The notes below the pieces were generated by a model. The model saw nothing but the letters and a program-made list of their open reading frames with translations. It did no database searches and had not been told where the DNA came from. A stretch of 64,000 nucleotides of DNA from Acinetobacter seifertii (GTDB taxonomy: Bacteria > Pseudomonadota > Gammaproteobacteria > Pseudomonadales > Moraxellaceae). Both the position numbers and the translations under genes were made by a program. Of the stretch, positions 42,154-50,859 are shown piece after piece; position 1 is the first letter of the stretch; each line of letters starts with the position of its first letter. Location of the stretch: the NCBI RefSeq assembly GCF_000368065.1, contig NZ_KB851200.1, positions 387,827-451,826 on the forward strand. Direction: 5' to 3'.

Positions 42154-42805
42154 GTTGTACGGCATCTTGGGGCAAAAATTTGGTCGTGAATTTAAGCTCG
42201 ATGTCGCAAATACGCGTGAAGCAATGCGTGCATTATCCGTCCAGATCGCTGGCTTTGAGCATTTTATGTTACATGCACATGAACAGGGTCTACGCTTTGC
42301 CGTGTTTTTAAAAAGTAAGAACTCAAGTAATAAGCGGGGAAAGAAACGACCTGCGATTTATGACCACGAAACCAAGCGGCTGATTACTGGCGATAACATT
42401 GGTGAAGAACAGCTTGATATGAATACTGAAGCTGAAATTATTCATGTTGTTCCACGGATAATTGGTGCAGGTGGAGATAGTGGAATTCTGCAGACAGTAT
42501 TAGGCGCTGTTTTAATCGTCGTAGGCGTTTTGGTGACGGTAGGTACATTGGGCGGCGGAGCCCCACTAGGAGCTGCTCTGATTGGCTCTGGTATTGGGAT
42601 GATGCTCGGGGGAGTTGCCATGATGTTAATGCCTAAAATCGAAACTACTCAAGATCAAAACCAAGATGGAAACAGAGCGAATAAAGGCTTTGGCGGAGCC
42701 GTAACAACGGTTGCTCAAGGTAATCCTGTGCCGCTTTTATATGGGCAACGTGAGATTGGTGGATTTATTGTGAGTGCTGGTCAATATCCAGAAGATCAGA
42801 TGTAA
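42137..42805 (+). CDS. tail assembly protein I-like
   Basis: 222 residues with an N-terminal ubiquitin-like region (about 1-90), then a hydrophobic Gly-rich segment (GAVLIVVGVLVTVGTLGGGA), and a C-terminal GNPVPLLYGQREIGG motif that is typical of lambda I. Its role is in tail tip assembly. Confidence 0.8.
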   Translation: MLKTIRLYGILGQKFGREFKLDVANTREAMRALSVQIAGFEHFMLHAHEQGLRFAVFLKSKNSSNKRGKKRPAIYDHETKRLITGDNIGEEQLDMNTEAEIIHVVPRIIGAGGDSGILQTVLGAVLIVVGVLVTVGTLGGGAPLGAALIGSGIGMMLGGVAMMLMPKIETTQDQNQDGNRANKGFGGAVTTVAQGNPVPLLYGQREIGGFIVSAGQYPEDQM

Positions 42806-42821
42806 ATTTTAATTATTTAAC

Positions 42822-42845
42822 AGGCGCTTTCTAGCGCCTTTTTTA
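42822..42845 (+). terminator. rho-independent terminator
   Basis: AGGCGC/GCGCCT stem with six Ts before gene J. Confidence 0.65.
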
Positions 42846-42861
42846 TTGCGTGAGATTTCTT

Positions 42862-45800
42862 ATGAATGCAGTAGTAGGCGCAAAAAAGGGAAGTAAAAAA
42901 CAACGGCAACCCGTAATTTCTCCAGATTCTGCACAGTCGAAAACATATATTAAAGTCCTTTATGGATTAGCTGAAGGAGAAATTGAGGGGCTAGCAAATG
43001 GCCTCCAGTCAATTTATTTAGAAGAAACTCCACTTCAAAATGCAGACGGAAGTTTTAACTTTGAAAATGTAAAAGTTGATTTTCGAAGAGGAACTAATGA
43101 TCAGGAATACATTGAGGGCTTTCCAGCAGTTGAAAGTGAAACCGCCATCGATGTGGAGTTGAAGTCCGAAACGCCATGGGTCCGCGCTTTTAGTAATCTT
43201 GATCTTGATGCGGTTCGCTTACGCTTGAAATGGGGGCCATTACGAAGCCAAGATGCCACAAATGGTGATGTATCAGGCGTAACAATTGAATATGCAATTG
43301 ATTTACAGACTGACGGGGGGATCTGGACTGAAGTACTAAAAACCAAAATTTCAGATAAAACATCTGCTAATTACGAACGAGCACACCGCATTAATTTGCC
43401 TCGAGCTGATTCTGGATGGCTTGTTCGTGTGCGCCGTCTTACTCCTAATTCTACTTCTGAATTTATCAGCGACAAGATGTATATTTCCGCTGTAACCGAA
43501 GTTATTGATGCGAAATTAAGTTACCCCAATACAGCATTATTGGGCCTTCAATATGATGCTGAAACTTTTGGAAACGTTGCCAAAATTGCAGCAGATACAA
43601 AGGGAAGAATTCTAAAAGTTCCTACAAACTATAACCCTAGTACACGCCAGTATGTGGGTATATGGGACGGTACTTTCAAAGAGGCATATTCTAATAACCC
43701 GGCATGGATCTATTACGATATATGCACTACTGACCGTTATGCTTTGGGCGACCGCTTAACCCCGCTAATGGTTGATAAGTGGTCTTTATATCGTTTAGCG
43801 CAATATTGTGATGAGCTTGTTCCAGATGGCTTGGGTGGTCAGGAACCACGCTTTACTTGTAATGTTTATCTTCAGAGTGCTGAAAGCGCTTTTGAGATTT
43901 TAACAAAGCTAGCAGGTGTATTTCGTGCGATAACATTCTGGGATGGGATGAGCATTATTTGTGATGCGGATATTCCCCAAGATACTTATTTCACATATAC
44001 GCGTGCCAATGTTATTGAAGGTAATTTTGAGTACGCGGGAACCCGTGCTCGAGATAGACATAATGTCGTTAAAGTAGCGTGGGATAACCCGGCTAATCAC
44101 TACAAAACGGAATATGAGTTTGTTCGTGATGAAAAGGCGATTGCCGAAGCTGGCCAAGTTCGTATCTTAGAAATTGATGCTTGGGGATGTACTTCACGTG
44201 GACAAGCGCAGCGAGCGGGCTGGTGGGCATTAAAGTCTGAACAGTTAGAAACACGAACTGTTAGTTTTAAAGTTGGTCTTGATGGACATATTCCTCTACC
44301 TGGCAAAGTGGTTGAAATTGCGGATCCTCTGTTCGCTGGTCGAGCAAACGGTGGACGTGTTTCTAAAATCTCTGCTGATCGTAAAAGCATTACTCTTGAC
44401 CGTGATGATGTTGTGGCAATTGCTGGCGACAGACTCATTATTAACGGTGAGGATGGTAAAGCTCAAACTCGTATTGTTCAATCTATTTCGGGTCGAGTGG
44501 TAACTGTTACTCATGAATTTGATGCTATTGCCACTCAAAATGTATGGGTTATAGATGCCCAAGATTTAGCAACAATGAAGTTTCGAGTGATCTCGATTAC
44601 TCAAGACGAAAGTCATCAATTTTCAGTGACTGCACTTCAATATAACCCAGCTAAGTTTGATGCGATTGACAAGGGTGCTTATTTTGATGATGTTCCGATT
44701 TCGATTGTGAACCCAACAATTCAGGATCCTGTAACTGATGTCGTAATTACTAGTGAAAGCCGTATTGATCAGGGTATCAATGTGGCGACAATGATTGTGT
44801 CCTGGTCACAGACTAAAGGAGCAGTAAAGTATCAGGTTGAGTGGCGTAAAGATGATGGTAGTTGGATTAAGCTACCAATTACTGGCAACAACTCAGTCGA
44901 AGTACCAGGCATTTATGCAGGGCAGTATCAAGCACGTGTAACTGCGATTTCAGCATTTGAGATCGCTTCTTTACCTGTTTATTCAACTTTGACTGAACTC
45001 TCTGGAAAGCAAGGCTTGCCGCCGAAACCCGCTTTTATTCAAGCTACAGGAATTTTATTCGGTATAAAACTTGATTGGGGCTTTCCATCTTCAGGTGCGC
45101 TTGATACTGCTTATACTGAAATTCGTCTATCGCCAGATGGTACCAGCAATATTTCTCAATTGGGCTTATTCGCTTATCCGACGACTACACATACAGTTCA
45201 AGGTTTGCAGCCAAACCTAACTCAATTTTATCAAGCTCGTTTAATTGACCGGATCGGAAATGTTGGACCTTGGTCGGACTGGACTCATGCGACAACTTCT
45301 GCCGATGCTACAGATGTTCTGGAGCTCTTGAATGATCAAATCAGTGAAACTCAACTTAGTCAGGATTTAAAAACTAAGATTGATCAAATTGAGACTATTG
45401 ATGTTCAGATTCCTGAGATTAAGCAGGACATCAAGAATACCAAAGACCAAATTTCGCAAGAAGTTAAAGACCGTCAAAGCTCTGTTCAACAAGCGATAGA
45501 TCAAGCAAATGACAATCTTAATTTAGAGCGTGAAGCACGAATTAAAGATATTGATTCTGCAAATCAGTTAATTGCACAAGAAGTTCAGAACCGAATCAAT
45601 GCTGATTTTTCAGAACAAAAAGCACGTGAAGCTGCAATTCTTGAAGAAGCAAAATTGCGTGATACAGCAATTACCTCTGAAAAAGAAGAGCGTATTAGCG
45701 GTGATGAACATCTCTCTCAGAGAATTGAAGCGGTTAGTGCTAGTTCTTCTGATAATGCAGCTGCAATTCAGCGTGAGGAAACAGCTAGAACTGACGCTGA

Positions 45801-47952
45801 TAGTGCATTAGGTCGAAGAATTGATACTGTAGTTGCACAAGCTGGTGATAATACAGCAGCAATTCAGCAAGAGGCAAAAGCTCGTGCTGAAGGTGACTCT
45901 GCAAATGCAGAATTAATTGAAACAGTGAGAGCTGAGTCGGTTGAAAATGATATTCAAACCCGTGCATTAGTTACTGATGAAAGTAAAGCACGGATTGAGG
46001 GTGATAGAGCACTAGCTGAACGTGTAACAGGTGTAGAAGTTGTTACTAAGCCCGCTTTGATTGGTTCTGAATCTGATTTGATTGGCAATGATGCTGGTTA
46101 TGCGGGTGTCTGGTCAATTTTATCTGCTGTACAAGAAGGAGATTTATTACAAGCAAAACGTACAGATCAAGTAATTGTTTCTATAAATCAAAATGCTGCA
46201 AGCATAAATTCAGAGCAAATTGCGCGTATTGAGGGCGACAAAGTTATTGCTAAAGCTCTAACTGATTACAGTGCAAGTAATGATCAGGCTCTTGCGAATG
46301 TTCGACAAAGTGCTGAATCAGCCGTGTCTAAGTCTGAAAGTAATGCTCAGGCTTTAACTGCACTCGACAGTCGTGTGAATATAGCTGCAACAGATGCAAG
46401 TGAAGCAAAGCAGAATGCAGCAAGTGCGATAAGCAAAGCCGAAATAGCCGCATCACAAGCTGATTCAGCGGCATCGATTGCACAACAAGCACATGCAGAA
46501 GCATCTGCAGCAAGTTCAACTGCAAGTAATGCAGTTAATACGGCAAATGGTGCAGCAGCTAATGCGAATGAAGCGAAAACGAATGCAGCAACCGCATTAT
46601 CTCAATCGAGTGCAGCAGCTTCTCAATCAGCTGCCAATGCAGAGCAGATCCAGTCTATTAAAGTCGATTTGGGGGGCAAGGCAAGCACTGGTGCACTGGA
46701 GCAAGTCAAATCTGATGTGAGAGACGTTGATAATAAGATCACTGCTCAAACAACTCGTATTGACGGTGTTTACGCTCAACTCAACCCGCCTTTGATTGGT
46801 TCAGAATCTGAATTGGTAGGTAATGAGGGAGGTTATGCAGGCGTATGGTCGGAGCAATCTGCACGTATTGAAGGCGATTTGGCTCAATCTAAACGTACAG
46901 ATCAAGTTGTTGCAACGATTAAAGAAAACGATGCTTTATACAAGCAACAAATCAAAGCGAATGCTGATGCTGTTTCTGCAAACGTGCAAGCAACAACAAC
47001 CTTGCAAACAACCGTAGGTCAAAACACCGCATCAATTCAGGAGGTGAGCGAATCAGTAAACGGCTTGTATGCGCAAAAGTACATCAAGCTTGACGTAAAC
47101 GGCAAAGTTGCAGGATGGGGCGGTGCTAACGATGGCAAAGAATCTGATTTTATTCTGAACTTTGATTCATTTGCGATTGGTTCAGGTGATAGCACTGGTT
47201 ATTACCCATTCATTTTCCGCAATACGCCTTACACCGACCCAAACACAGGCACGGTATTTCCGGTAGGGGCTTATCTCAAAACCGCATTTATGGATTATGC
47301 ATCTATTGATACGTCCCATATTAAAGACTTGGCTGTGAAATCTGCGCAGATTGATAATTTGGCGGTGACTAGTGGGAAGATTGATGATTTGGCGGTGACT
47401 ACGCTAAAAATTCAAAATGAAGCAGTTACAGTGCCAATTGGAGTCTCAAACCCAAATATTGTACGGACCACTGGGGAATTTTTCCCGCAATACTTTGATT
47501 TCACTGCTCAATTGACCGAGTGGGAAGCAAAGTTTAGCCCGCTTGCGACGATAACGCTAAATAGACAAGGAGGGCAATGCAGATTTGATGCTTCTTGTAA
47601 TGTAGCAGCATCTGCATATTTGACTGCTTATGCTCAAGACAACGGCAATCTTAGTGAAAATGACAGATTGATGCTCAGATTAGTGCTTTCTGTATACAAA
47701 GGGTCTGTTCTGGTGGGGCGAGCGGAAGTGCCGCCGACACAAGTGCTTGGTCAATCTGGATTCTATTTTGAAGGAGCTTTAAACGCTCTTGCGATAATAG
47801 ACACTGATAACACAATTGGTACTACGACTTACACTCTTAAGCTTGGATTTGCAAATAGAGGGAGTAGAGCAATAAGAGTTGTATTGAATCACCCGTCAGG
47901 TGTATTCGGTGTGAATAACATTCGTTTTGTTGCGCTGGAGCTGAAAAAATGA
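42862..47952 (+). CDS. host specificity protein J-like, central tail fibre
   Basis: About 1696 residues. The N-terminal 600 form the tail-tip hub (SKTYIKVLYGLAEGEIEGLA is the J signature). Fibronectin-III-like modules occupy about 620-830, then a very long Ala/Glu/Gln coiled-coil fibre (about 830-1410) with two similar IGSES-x-L modules, and a C-terminal receptor-type region with AVKSAQIDNLAV/TSGKIDDLAV repeats. It should bind the host receptor and sets host range. Start 42862 is preferred over an upstream GTG at 42850. Confidence 0.85.
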   Translation: MNAVVGAKKGSKKQRQPVISPDSAQSKTYIKVLYGLAEGEIEGLANGLQSIYLEETPLQNADGSFNFENVKVDFRRGTNDQEYIEGFPAVESETAIDVELKSETPWVRAFSNLDLDAVRLRLKWGPLRSQDATNGDVSGVTIEYAIDLQTDGGIWTEVLKTKISDKTSANYERAHRINLPRADSGWLVRVRRLTPNSTSEFISDKMYISAVTEVIDAKLSYPNTALLGLQYDAETFGNVAKIAADTKGRILKVPTNYNPSTRQYVGIWDGTFKEAYSNNPAWIYYDICTTDRYALGDRLTPLMVDKWSLYRLAQYCDELVPDGLGGQEPRFTCNVYLQSAESAFEILTKLAGVFRAITFWDGMSIICDADIPQDTYFTYTRANVIEGNFEYAGTRARDRHNVVKVAWDNPANHYKTEYEFVRDEKAIAEAGQVRILEIDAWGCTSRGQAQRAGWWALKSEQLETRTVSFKVGLDGHIPLPGKVVEIADPLFAGRANGGRVSKISADRKSITLDRDDVVAIAGDRLIINGEDGKAQTRIVQSISGRVVTVTHEFDAIATQNVWVIDAQDLATMKFRVISITQDESHQFSVTALQYNPAKFDAIDKGAYFDDVPISIVNPTIQDPVTDVVITSESRIDQGINVATMIVSWSQTKGAVKYQVEWRKDDGSWIKLPITGNNSVEVPGIYAGQYQARVTAISAFEIASLPVYSTLTELSGKQGLPPKPAFIQATGILFGIKLDWGFPSSGALDTAYTEIRLSPDGTSNISQLGLFAYPTTTHTVQGLQPNLTQFYQARLIDRIGNVGPWSDWTHATTSADATDVLELLNDQISETQLSQDLKTKIDQIETIDVQIPEIKQDIKNTKDQISQEVKDRQSSVQQAIDQANDNLNLEREARIKDIDSANQLIAQEVQNRINADFSEQKAREAAILEEAKLRDTAITSEKEERISGDEHLSQRIEAVSASSSDNAAAIQREETARTDADSALGRRIDTVVAQAGDNTAAIQQEAKARAEGDSANAELIETVRAESVENDIQTRALVTDESKARIEGDRALAERVTGVEVVTKPALIGSESDLIGNDAGYAGVWSILSAVQEGDLLQAKRTDQVIVSINQNAASINSEQIARIEGDKVIAKALTDYSASNDQALANVRQSAESAVSKSESNAQALTALDSRVNIAATDASEAKQNAASAISKAEIAASQADSAASIAQQAHAEASAASSTASNAVNTANGAAANANEAKTNAATALSQSSAAASQSAANAEQIQSIKVDLGGKASTGALEQVKSDVRDVDNKITAQTTRIDGVYAQLNPPLIGSESELVGNEGGYAGVWSEQSARIEGDLAQSKRTDQVVATIKENDALYKQQIKANADAVSANVQATTTLQTTVGQNTASIQEVSESVNGLYAQKYIKLDVNGKVAGWGGANDGKESDFILNFDSFAIGSGDSTGYYPFIFRNTPYTDPNTGTVFPVGAYLKTAFMDYASIDTSHIKDLAVKSAQIDNLAVTSGKIDDLAVTTLKIQNEAVTVPIGVSNPNIVRTTGEFFPQYFDFTAQLTEWEAKFSPLATITLNRQGGQCRFDASCNVAASAYLTAYAQDNGNLSENDRLMLRLVLSVYKGSVLVGRAEVPPTQVLGQSGFYFEGALNALAIIDTDNTIGTTTYTLKLGFANRGSRAIRVVLNHPSGVFGVNNIRFVALELKK

Positions 47953-48488
47953 CAGCAATTATTTCAAAAAATGGTGAAATTCTTCAGATGATTTATGCAA
48001 ATGAAGAAACAGTTGTTTTAAACACCCCGAAAGATGGGGTTGCGGTTGATGACCCGCCAAGCTCAAATATGTTTTATCAGGGTGGGTGGGTAGAGATGCC
48101 TGCTCAGCCATCCCCGTACCACATATTTAACTATGACATAAAGCAATGGGTCGACCCCCGCTCACTCGACGAAATTAAAACCCAGAAATGGGCCGAGATT
48201 AAAGTCATGCGAGATCAACTTGAGTTTGGTGGTTTTGAGTTTGAGGGCAATATTTATGACTCAGATCAAGTGTCACAAGGTCGTATCATGGGTGCGGCTG
48301 CTGCAGGTGTAGATCAAATTTGGACTTTGGCTGATAACACAACAATTGATTTAAGCGCATCACAGTTGCAGCAACTCTATGCCGCATTGCAAGCGCATAT
48401 TGCAAACGCTCATGAACGTGGGCGTATTGCACGACAGAAAATTGAAGCTGCTTTGACATATGAAGAAATTGAAGCAGTAAATTTTTAA
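47949..48488 (+). CDS. tail fibre assembly protein, DUF4376-like
   Basis: 179 residues. The C-terminal 110 (EIKTQKWAEIKVMRDQLEFG, then GRIMGAAAAGVDQIWTLADN) match DUF4376, found in tail fibre assembly proteins. It overlaps gene J by 4 bases (ATGA). It should aid folding of the fibre end. Confidence 0.75.
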   Translation: MTAIISKNGEILQMIYANEETVVLNTPKDGVAVDDPPSSNMFYQGGWVEMPAQPSPYHIFNYDIKQWVDPRSLDEIKTQKWAEIKVMRDQLEFGGFEFEGNIYDSDQVSQGRIMGAAAAGVDQIWTLADNTTIDLSASQLQQLYAALQAHIANAHERGRIARQKIEAALTYEEIEAVNF

Positions 48489-48506
48489 TTTAGAAATTTC
48501 TTAGAT

Positions 48507-48530
48507 AGCACCCAACCGGGTGCTTTTTTT
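48507..48530 (+). terminator. rho-independent terminator
   Basis: AGCACCC-AACC-GGGTGCT stem with seven Ts. Confidence 0.65.
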
Positions 48531-48567
48531 ATGGTCGGTCCAATGATGGATTGGACAACGAAAAACT

Positions 48568-48589
48568 ACCGCTTCCTAGCGGTTTTTTT
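48568..48589 (+). terminator. rho-independent terminator
   Basis: ACCGC/GCGGT stem with six or more Ts, second of a tandem pair before the holin gene. Confidence 0.6.
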
Positions 48590-48606
48590 ATTTTCTGGAG
48601 ATATTA

Positions 48607-48996
48607 ATGGAACCAGTTTCCACTAACGGTTTAACAGCAATTTTAAAATTTTATGGTGCAGCAATTATGGTGACTTTAGCGGTTGCTTTAGTTGCAGCAG
48701 TTGTATTGATGACACGAATGCCACGCTCACCACAAGAGTGGGCAGTTGGTTTGATCTGTACGGTTGTATCAAGTTTGGCTGGCGGCTCATTCATTATTGT
48801 GAAGTGGGGACTTCATGAATGGGTTACTGATGTATGGGGGATGATTGCTCTAGGTGGGTTCTTCTTTGTTTGTGGTTTACCCGGTTGGGCTTTAGTCCGT
48901 TGGATTTTTAATTTCATAGATAAACAGGAAGGGAAAACGATTGTTGAAGTGATTAAAGAGTTTAAGAAAGCCAGAAAAGACATTGAAAACAGCTAA
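48607..48996 (+). CDS. holin candidate, three-helix membrane protein
   Basis: Hydrophobic helices at about 13-37, 48-65 and 76-96, then a Lys/Glu-rich cytoplasmic tail (KEFKKARKDIENS). Size (129), topology and position after the tail genes fit a class I holin that opens the inner membrane for the endolysin. The endolysin lies 3.1 kb away because a moron cassette is inserted. Confidence 0.65.
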   Translation: MEPVSTNGLTAILKFYGAAIMVTLAVALVAAVVLMTRMPRSPQEWAVGLICTVVSSLAGGSFIIVKWGLHEWVTDVWGMIALGGFFFVCGLPGWALVRWIFNFIDKQEGKTIVEVIKEFKKARKDIENS

Positions 48997-48997
48997 T

Positions 48998-49014
48998 GCC
49001 GCCTTCGGGCGGTC
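48998..49014 (+). terminator. stem-loop after holin gene
   Basis: GCCGCC-TTC-GGGCGG stem with only a short T-rich run. The 95 bases to its right hold no gene; a TTGACA-like box (TTGACACTGC) lies near 49052. Confidence 0.5.
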
Positions 49015-49109
49015 TTGTTTAGAAGTACACGTATAAGAGAGAAATTACCTGTTGACACTGCAAGCCGCTGACTACTACGAAAACCTATTGACGACCAATA
49101 TTATGAAAC

Positions 49110-49202
49110 GACCACCTTCGGGTGGTTTTCCTTTATGTGACATTTAGTAACCAGTTTGTTAAAGTTATTATATTTATAACAATTGGTGAAATTCATGAAA
49201 AA
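49110..49202 (+). repeat. direct repeat copy B, terminator plus leader
   Basis: Matches 28317-28411: the same GACCACC-TTCG-GGTGG hairpin, 37 identical bases (49131-49167), and the same start context GGTGAAATTCATGAAAAA. The copy directly precedes the first secreted-protein gene of the second cassette. Confidence 0.8.
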
Positions 49203-49536
49203 GATAATTTTAGGGAGCATGTTAGTGGCTGTTTTTTCCACATCATTTTCACATGCTTTAGCTCCCAAAAATGGAGATGAGCCAACTTATTGTGAGCAGA
49301 TTGTTTCGGTCCATGGTTTATTAACTAGAGCACAATTTGAATGTGGATATAGTGAATATAACAATGAGTTAATCTCAGATTCAGCCAAGTGTTTTCAGCA
49401 TGAACTTGGCGAAGAATATGGAAAAAAAGTCCTTATATTTGGCATGAAAGAATTTGACCGAAATGTAAAGAAAGACGGGAAGAATAAGATTTGTAATAGT
49501 TTATTAAAAGAATTTCCAGAGTATGTAAGGAAGTAA
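49195..49536 (+). CDS. secreted small protein, 113 aa
   Basis: Signal peptide MKKIILGSMLVAVFSTSFSH with cleavage near ALA, then a mature chain with several Cys (EQIVSV..., FECGYS, AKCFQHE, KICNS) that may form disulphides. Start 49195 is preferred to 49183 by the GGTGA site as in copy A. No family recognised. First of three secreted products in the second cassette. Confidence 0.55.
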   Translation: MKKIILGSMLVAVFSTSFSHALAPKNGDEPTYCEQIVSVHGLLTRAQFECGYSEYNNELISDSAKCFQHELGEEYGKKVLIFGMKEFDRNVKKDGKNKICNSLLKEFPEYVRK

Positions 49537-49539
49537 CTG

Positions 49540-49866
49540 ATGAAAAAGCTACTACCAATTGCATTTTTACTCACAGCATCATTTGTAACTCACTCAGCCG
49601 ATACTAATGATAAACACTGTAGAGATGTGAATAAACTTGCTGAAAATGTCATGCTCTTTAGGCAGGAAGGGGTTTCTGTGGTTAGACAAATGGAGATGAT
49701 AGAGAGTATCAAACCAAGCAGGGATTTCAAAAGGTTAATGGAGATGATGGTCGAGGAAGCCTATAAAGAACCAAAGTTTGGATCAGAAGAGTATAAGGCG
49801 GAAGCAATAACTGAATTTGCAAACAATTGGTACATTCAGTGCAAGCAAGCAAATCGAAATAAATAG
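49540..49866 (+). CDS. secreted small protein, 108 aa
   Basis: Signal peptide MKKLLPIAFLLTASFVTHS then a helical, charged chain with two Cys (about 27 and 101). It starts 3 bases after the previous stop, so both are one transcript. A short inverted repeat (AGAGCAC/GTGCTCT) at 49865-49884 follows. Function unknown. Confidence 0.5.
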   Translation: MKKLLPIAFLLTASFVTHSADTNDKHCRDVNKLAENVMLFRQEGVSVVRQMEMIESIKPSRDFKRLMEMMVEEAYKEPKFGSEEYKAEAITEFANNWYIQCKQANRNK

Positions 49867-49884
49867 AGCACTTTAAGGTGCTCT
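49865..49884 (+). terminator. inverted-repeat candidate terminator
   Basis: AGAGCAC/GTGCTCT arms without a strong T run, resembling the 28933 hairpin (AAGAGCACTCA) of the first cassette. Confidence 0.4.
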
Positions 49885-49922
49885 AATTATTGAAATTGAG
49901 AAAAGTTTATAAGTAGGTTTTT

Positions 49923-50414
49923 ATGAGAAAGATTATTTTATTGGGTCTTATTTGCCTTCCTGTATTCGCATATGCAAATAGTTGCGAGGTGGCAAAAAGT
50001 AAAATTAATATAAGCGGTTTAGCATTGGGTAAATCCATTTTATCACTGAAAGCAGAACATCCTAAAAATTTGAGCATAGATCATGAGACTAATAAGGCAA
50101 ATATTAACTATGTTCACTCTAATGAATTTGAGGATGCTTTTAGTGGAACACCAGCTACCAATGCGGGATTCATTTCTTTTGATGGGAATACAAAGTTAAT
50201 TAATGCGTTTAGCGTTAGTTTTGGTCACTTAGATAATTTTAGTGCTAATAATTATAAAAATGGGTTAGTGGCGTTGTATTCACTACCAAAAACAGGGTGG
50301 ATAGAATCAAAGAGTAATGGGGTTAAAGTTTTTAAATATGAATGTACGGATTATTCTTTAGAGATTAATTACAATCCAGAAAGAAGTAGTTTTATGATTT
50401 TTAAGGAAATTTAG
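49923..50414 (+). CDS. secreted protein, 163 aa
   Basis: Signal peptide MRKIILLGLICLPVFAYANS, then a beta-rich chain with FISFDGNTKLINAFSVSFGH. Two Cys (about 21 and 141). AT-rich. It ends before a bidirectional terminator shared with the Arc-type gene. No family recognised. Confidence 0.5.
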   Translation: MRKIILLGLICLPVFAYANSCEVAKSKINISGLALGKSILSLKAEHPKNLSIDHETNKANINYVHSNEFEDAFSGTPATNAGFISFDGNTKLINAFSVSFGHLDNFSANNYKNGLVALYSLPKTGWIESKSNGVKVFKYECTDYSLEINYNPERSSFMIFKEI

Positions 50415-50426
50415 TTTTATGTTCTT

Positions 50427-50448
50427 AAGCACCCTAGGGTGCTTTTTT
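50427..50448. terminator. bidirectional terminator shared by convergent genes
   Basis: AAGCACCC-TA-GGGTGCTT stem with T-run rightward and A-run leftward. The last codons and stop of the leftward Arc gene lie inside the stem. The core is the same as at 29921. Confidence 0.7.
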
Positions 50449-50694
50449 AATGTCTGATTTTTCTGAAACAGTAATGGTGTAACCTTTCATACGGCTAGCT
50501 AACTCCATCATTAGAGTTTCGGTAGGGATCAGTTCTACAGTTTTTTCATAATTTTGATTTTCAAAGCTTTTTTCAAGACGGGCAACAATGTCGGCATTCA
50601 TTGATCGACTGTTTAACTTTGCTGATTCAAGTATTTTTTCTTTTAGTTCTTGCGTCATACGCATTTTGTATTCAACGTCTGAGCTTCTAGCCAT
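50434..50694 (-). CDS. Arc/Mnt-type ribbon-helix-helix repressor, 86 aa
   Basis: EYKMRMTQELKEKILESAKL then RSMNADIVARLEKSF (residues 8-45) is the classic Arc fold, similar to the 172-residue protein at 29958. It reads leftward and divergently from the antirepressor gene; TCCCCAATGGGGA and TCCCCATTGGGGA palindromes bracket the antirepressor promoter. As with P22 Arc, it should hold antirepressor synthesis down. Confidence 0.8.
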   Translation of the reverse strand: MARSSDVEYKMRMTQELKEKILESAKLNSRSMNADIVARLEKSFENQNYEKTVELIPTETLMMELASRMKGYTITVSEKSDIKKAP

Positions 50695-50730
50695 GGTCCT
50701 ATACTCGAATAAATTTTATTTATAATAATA

Positions 50731-50792
50731 TCCCCAATGGGGATTGACAAGAAGTTTTTAAAGTCTTACATTGTAAAAGTCCCCATTGGGGA
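50731..50792 (+). promoter_or_regulatory. antirepressor promoter with paired Arc operators
   Basis: TCCCCAATGGGGA (50731-50743) lies directly before TTGACA (50744-50749); 17 bp later is TACATT (50767-50772); then TCCCCATTGGGGA (50780-50792). Operators on both sides of one promoter suggest looping or steric repression by the Arc-type protein. Confidence 0.8.
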
Positions 50793-50796
50793 TGTA

Positions 50797-50831
50797 AAAA
50801 GCCCCCAACTTTCTGACGGCAAGGGGCTTTT
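50797..50831 (+). terminator. attenuator-like hairpin before antirepressor gene
   Basis: AAAAGCCCC (50797-50805) and GGGGCTTTT (50823-50831) with a 17-base loop and T run, between promoter and gene. It parallels the 30778 hairpin. Confidence 0.55.
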
Positions 50832-50859
50832 ATCAACAACCATAGGAAAGGATATTGAT

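Noticed and set aside
46328..46720. Long Leu/Gln-rich frames within gene J
   Set aside because: Products of the repeated Ala/Gln/Ser codons in the coiled coil read out of frame.
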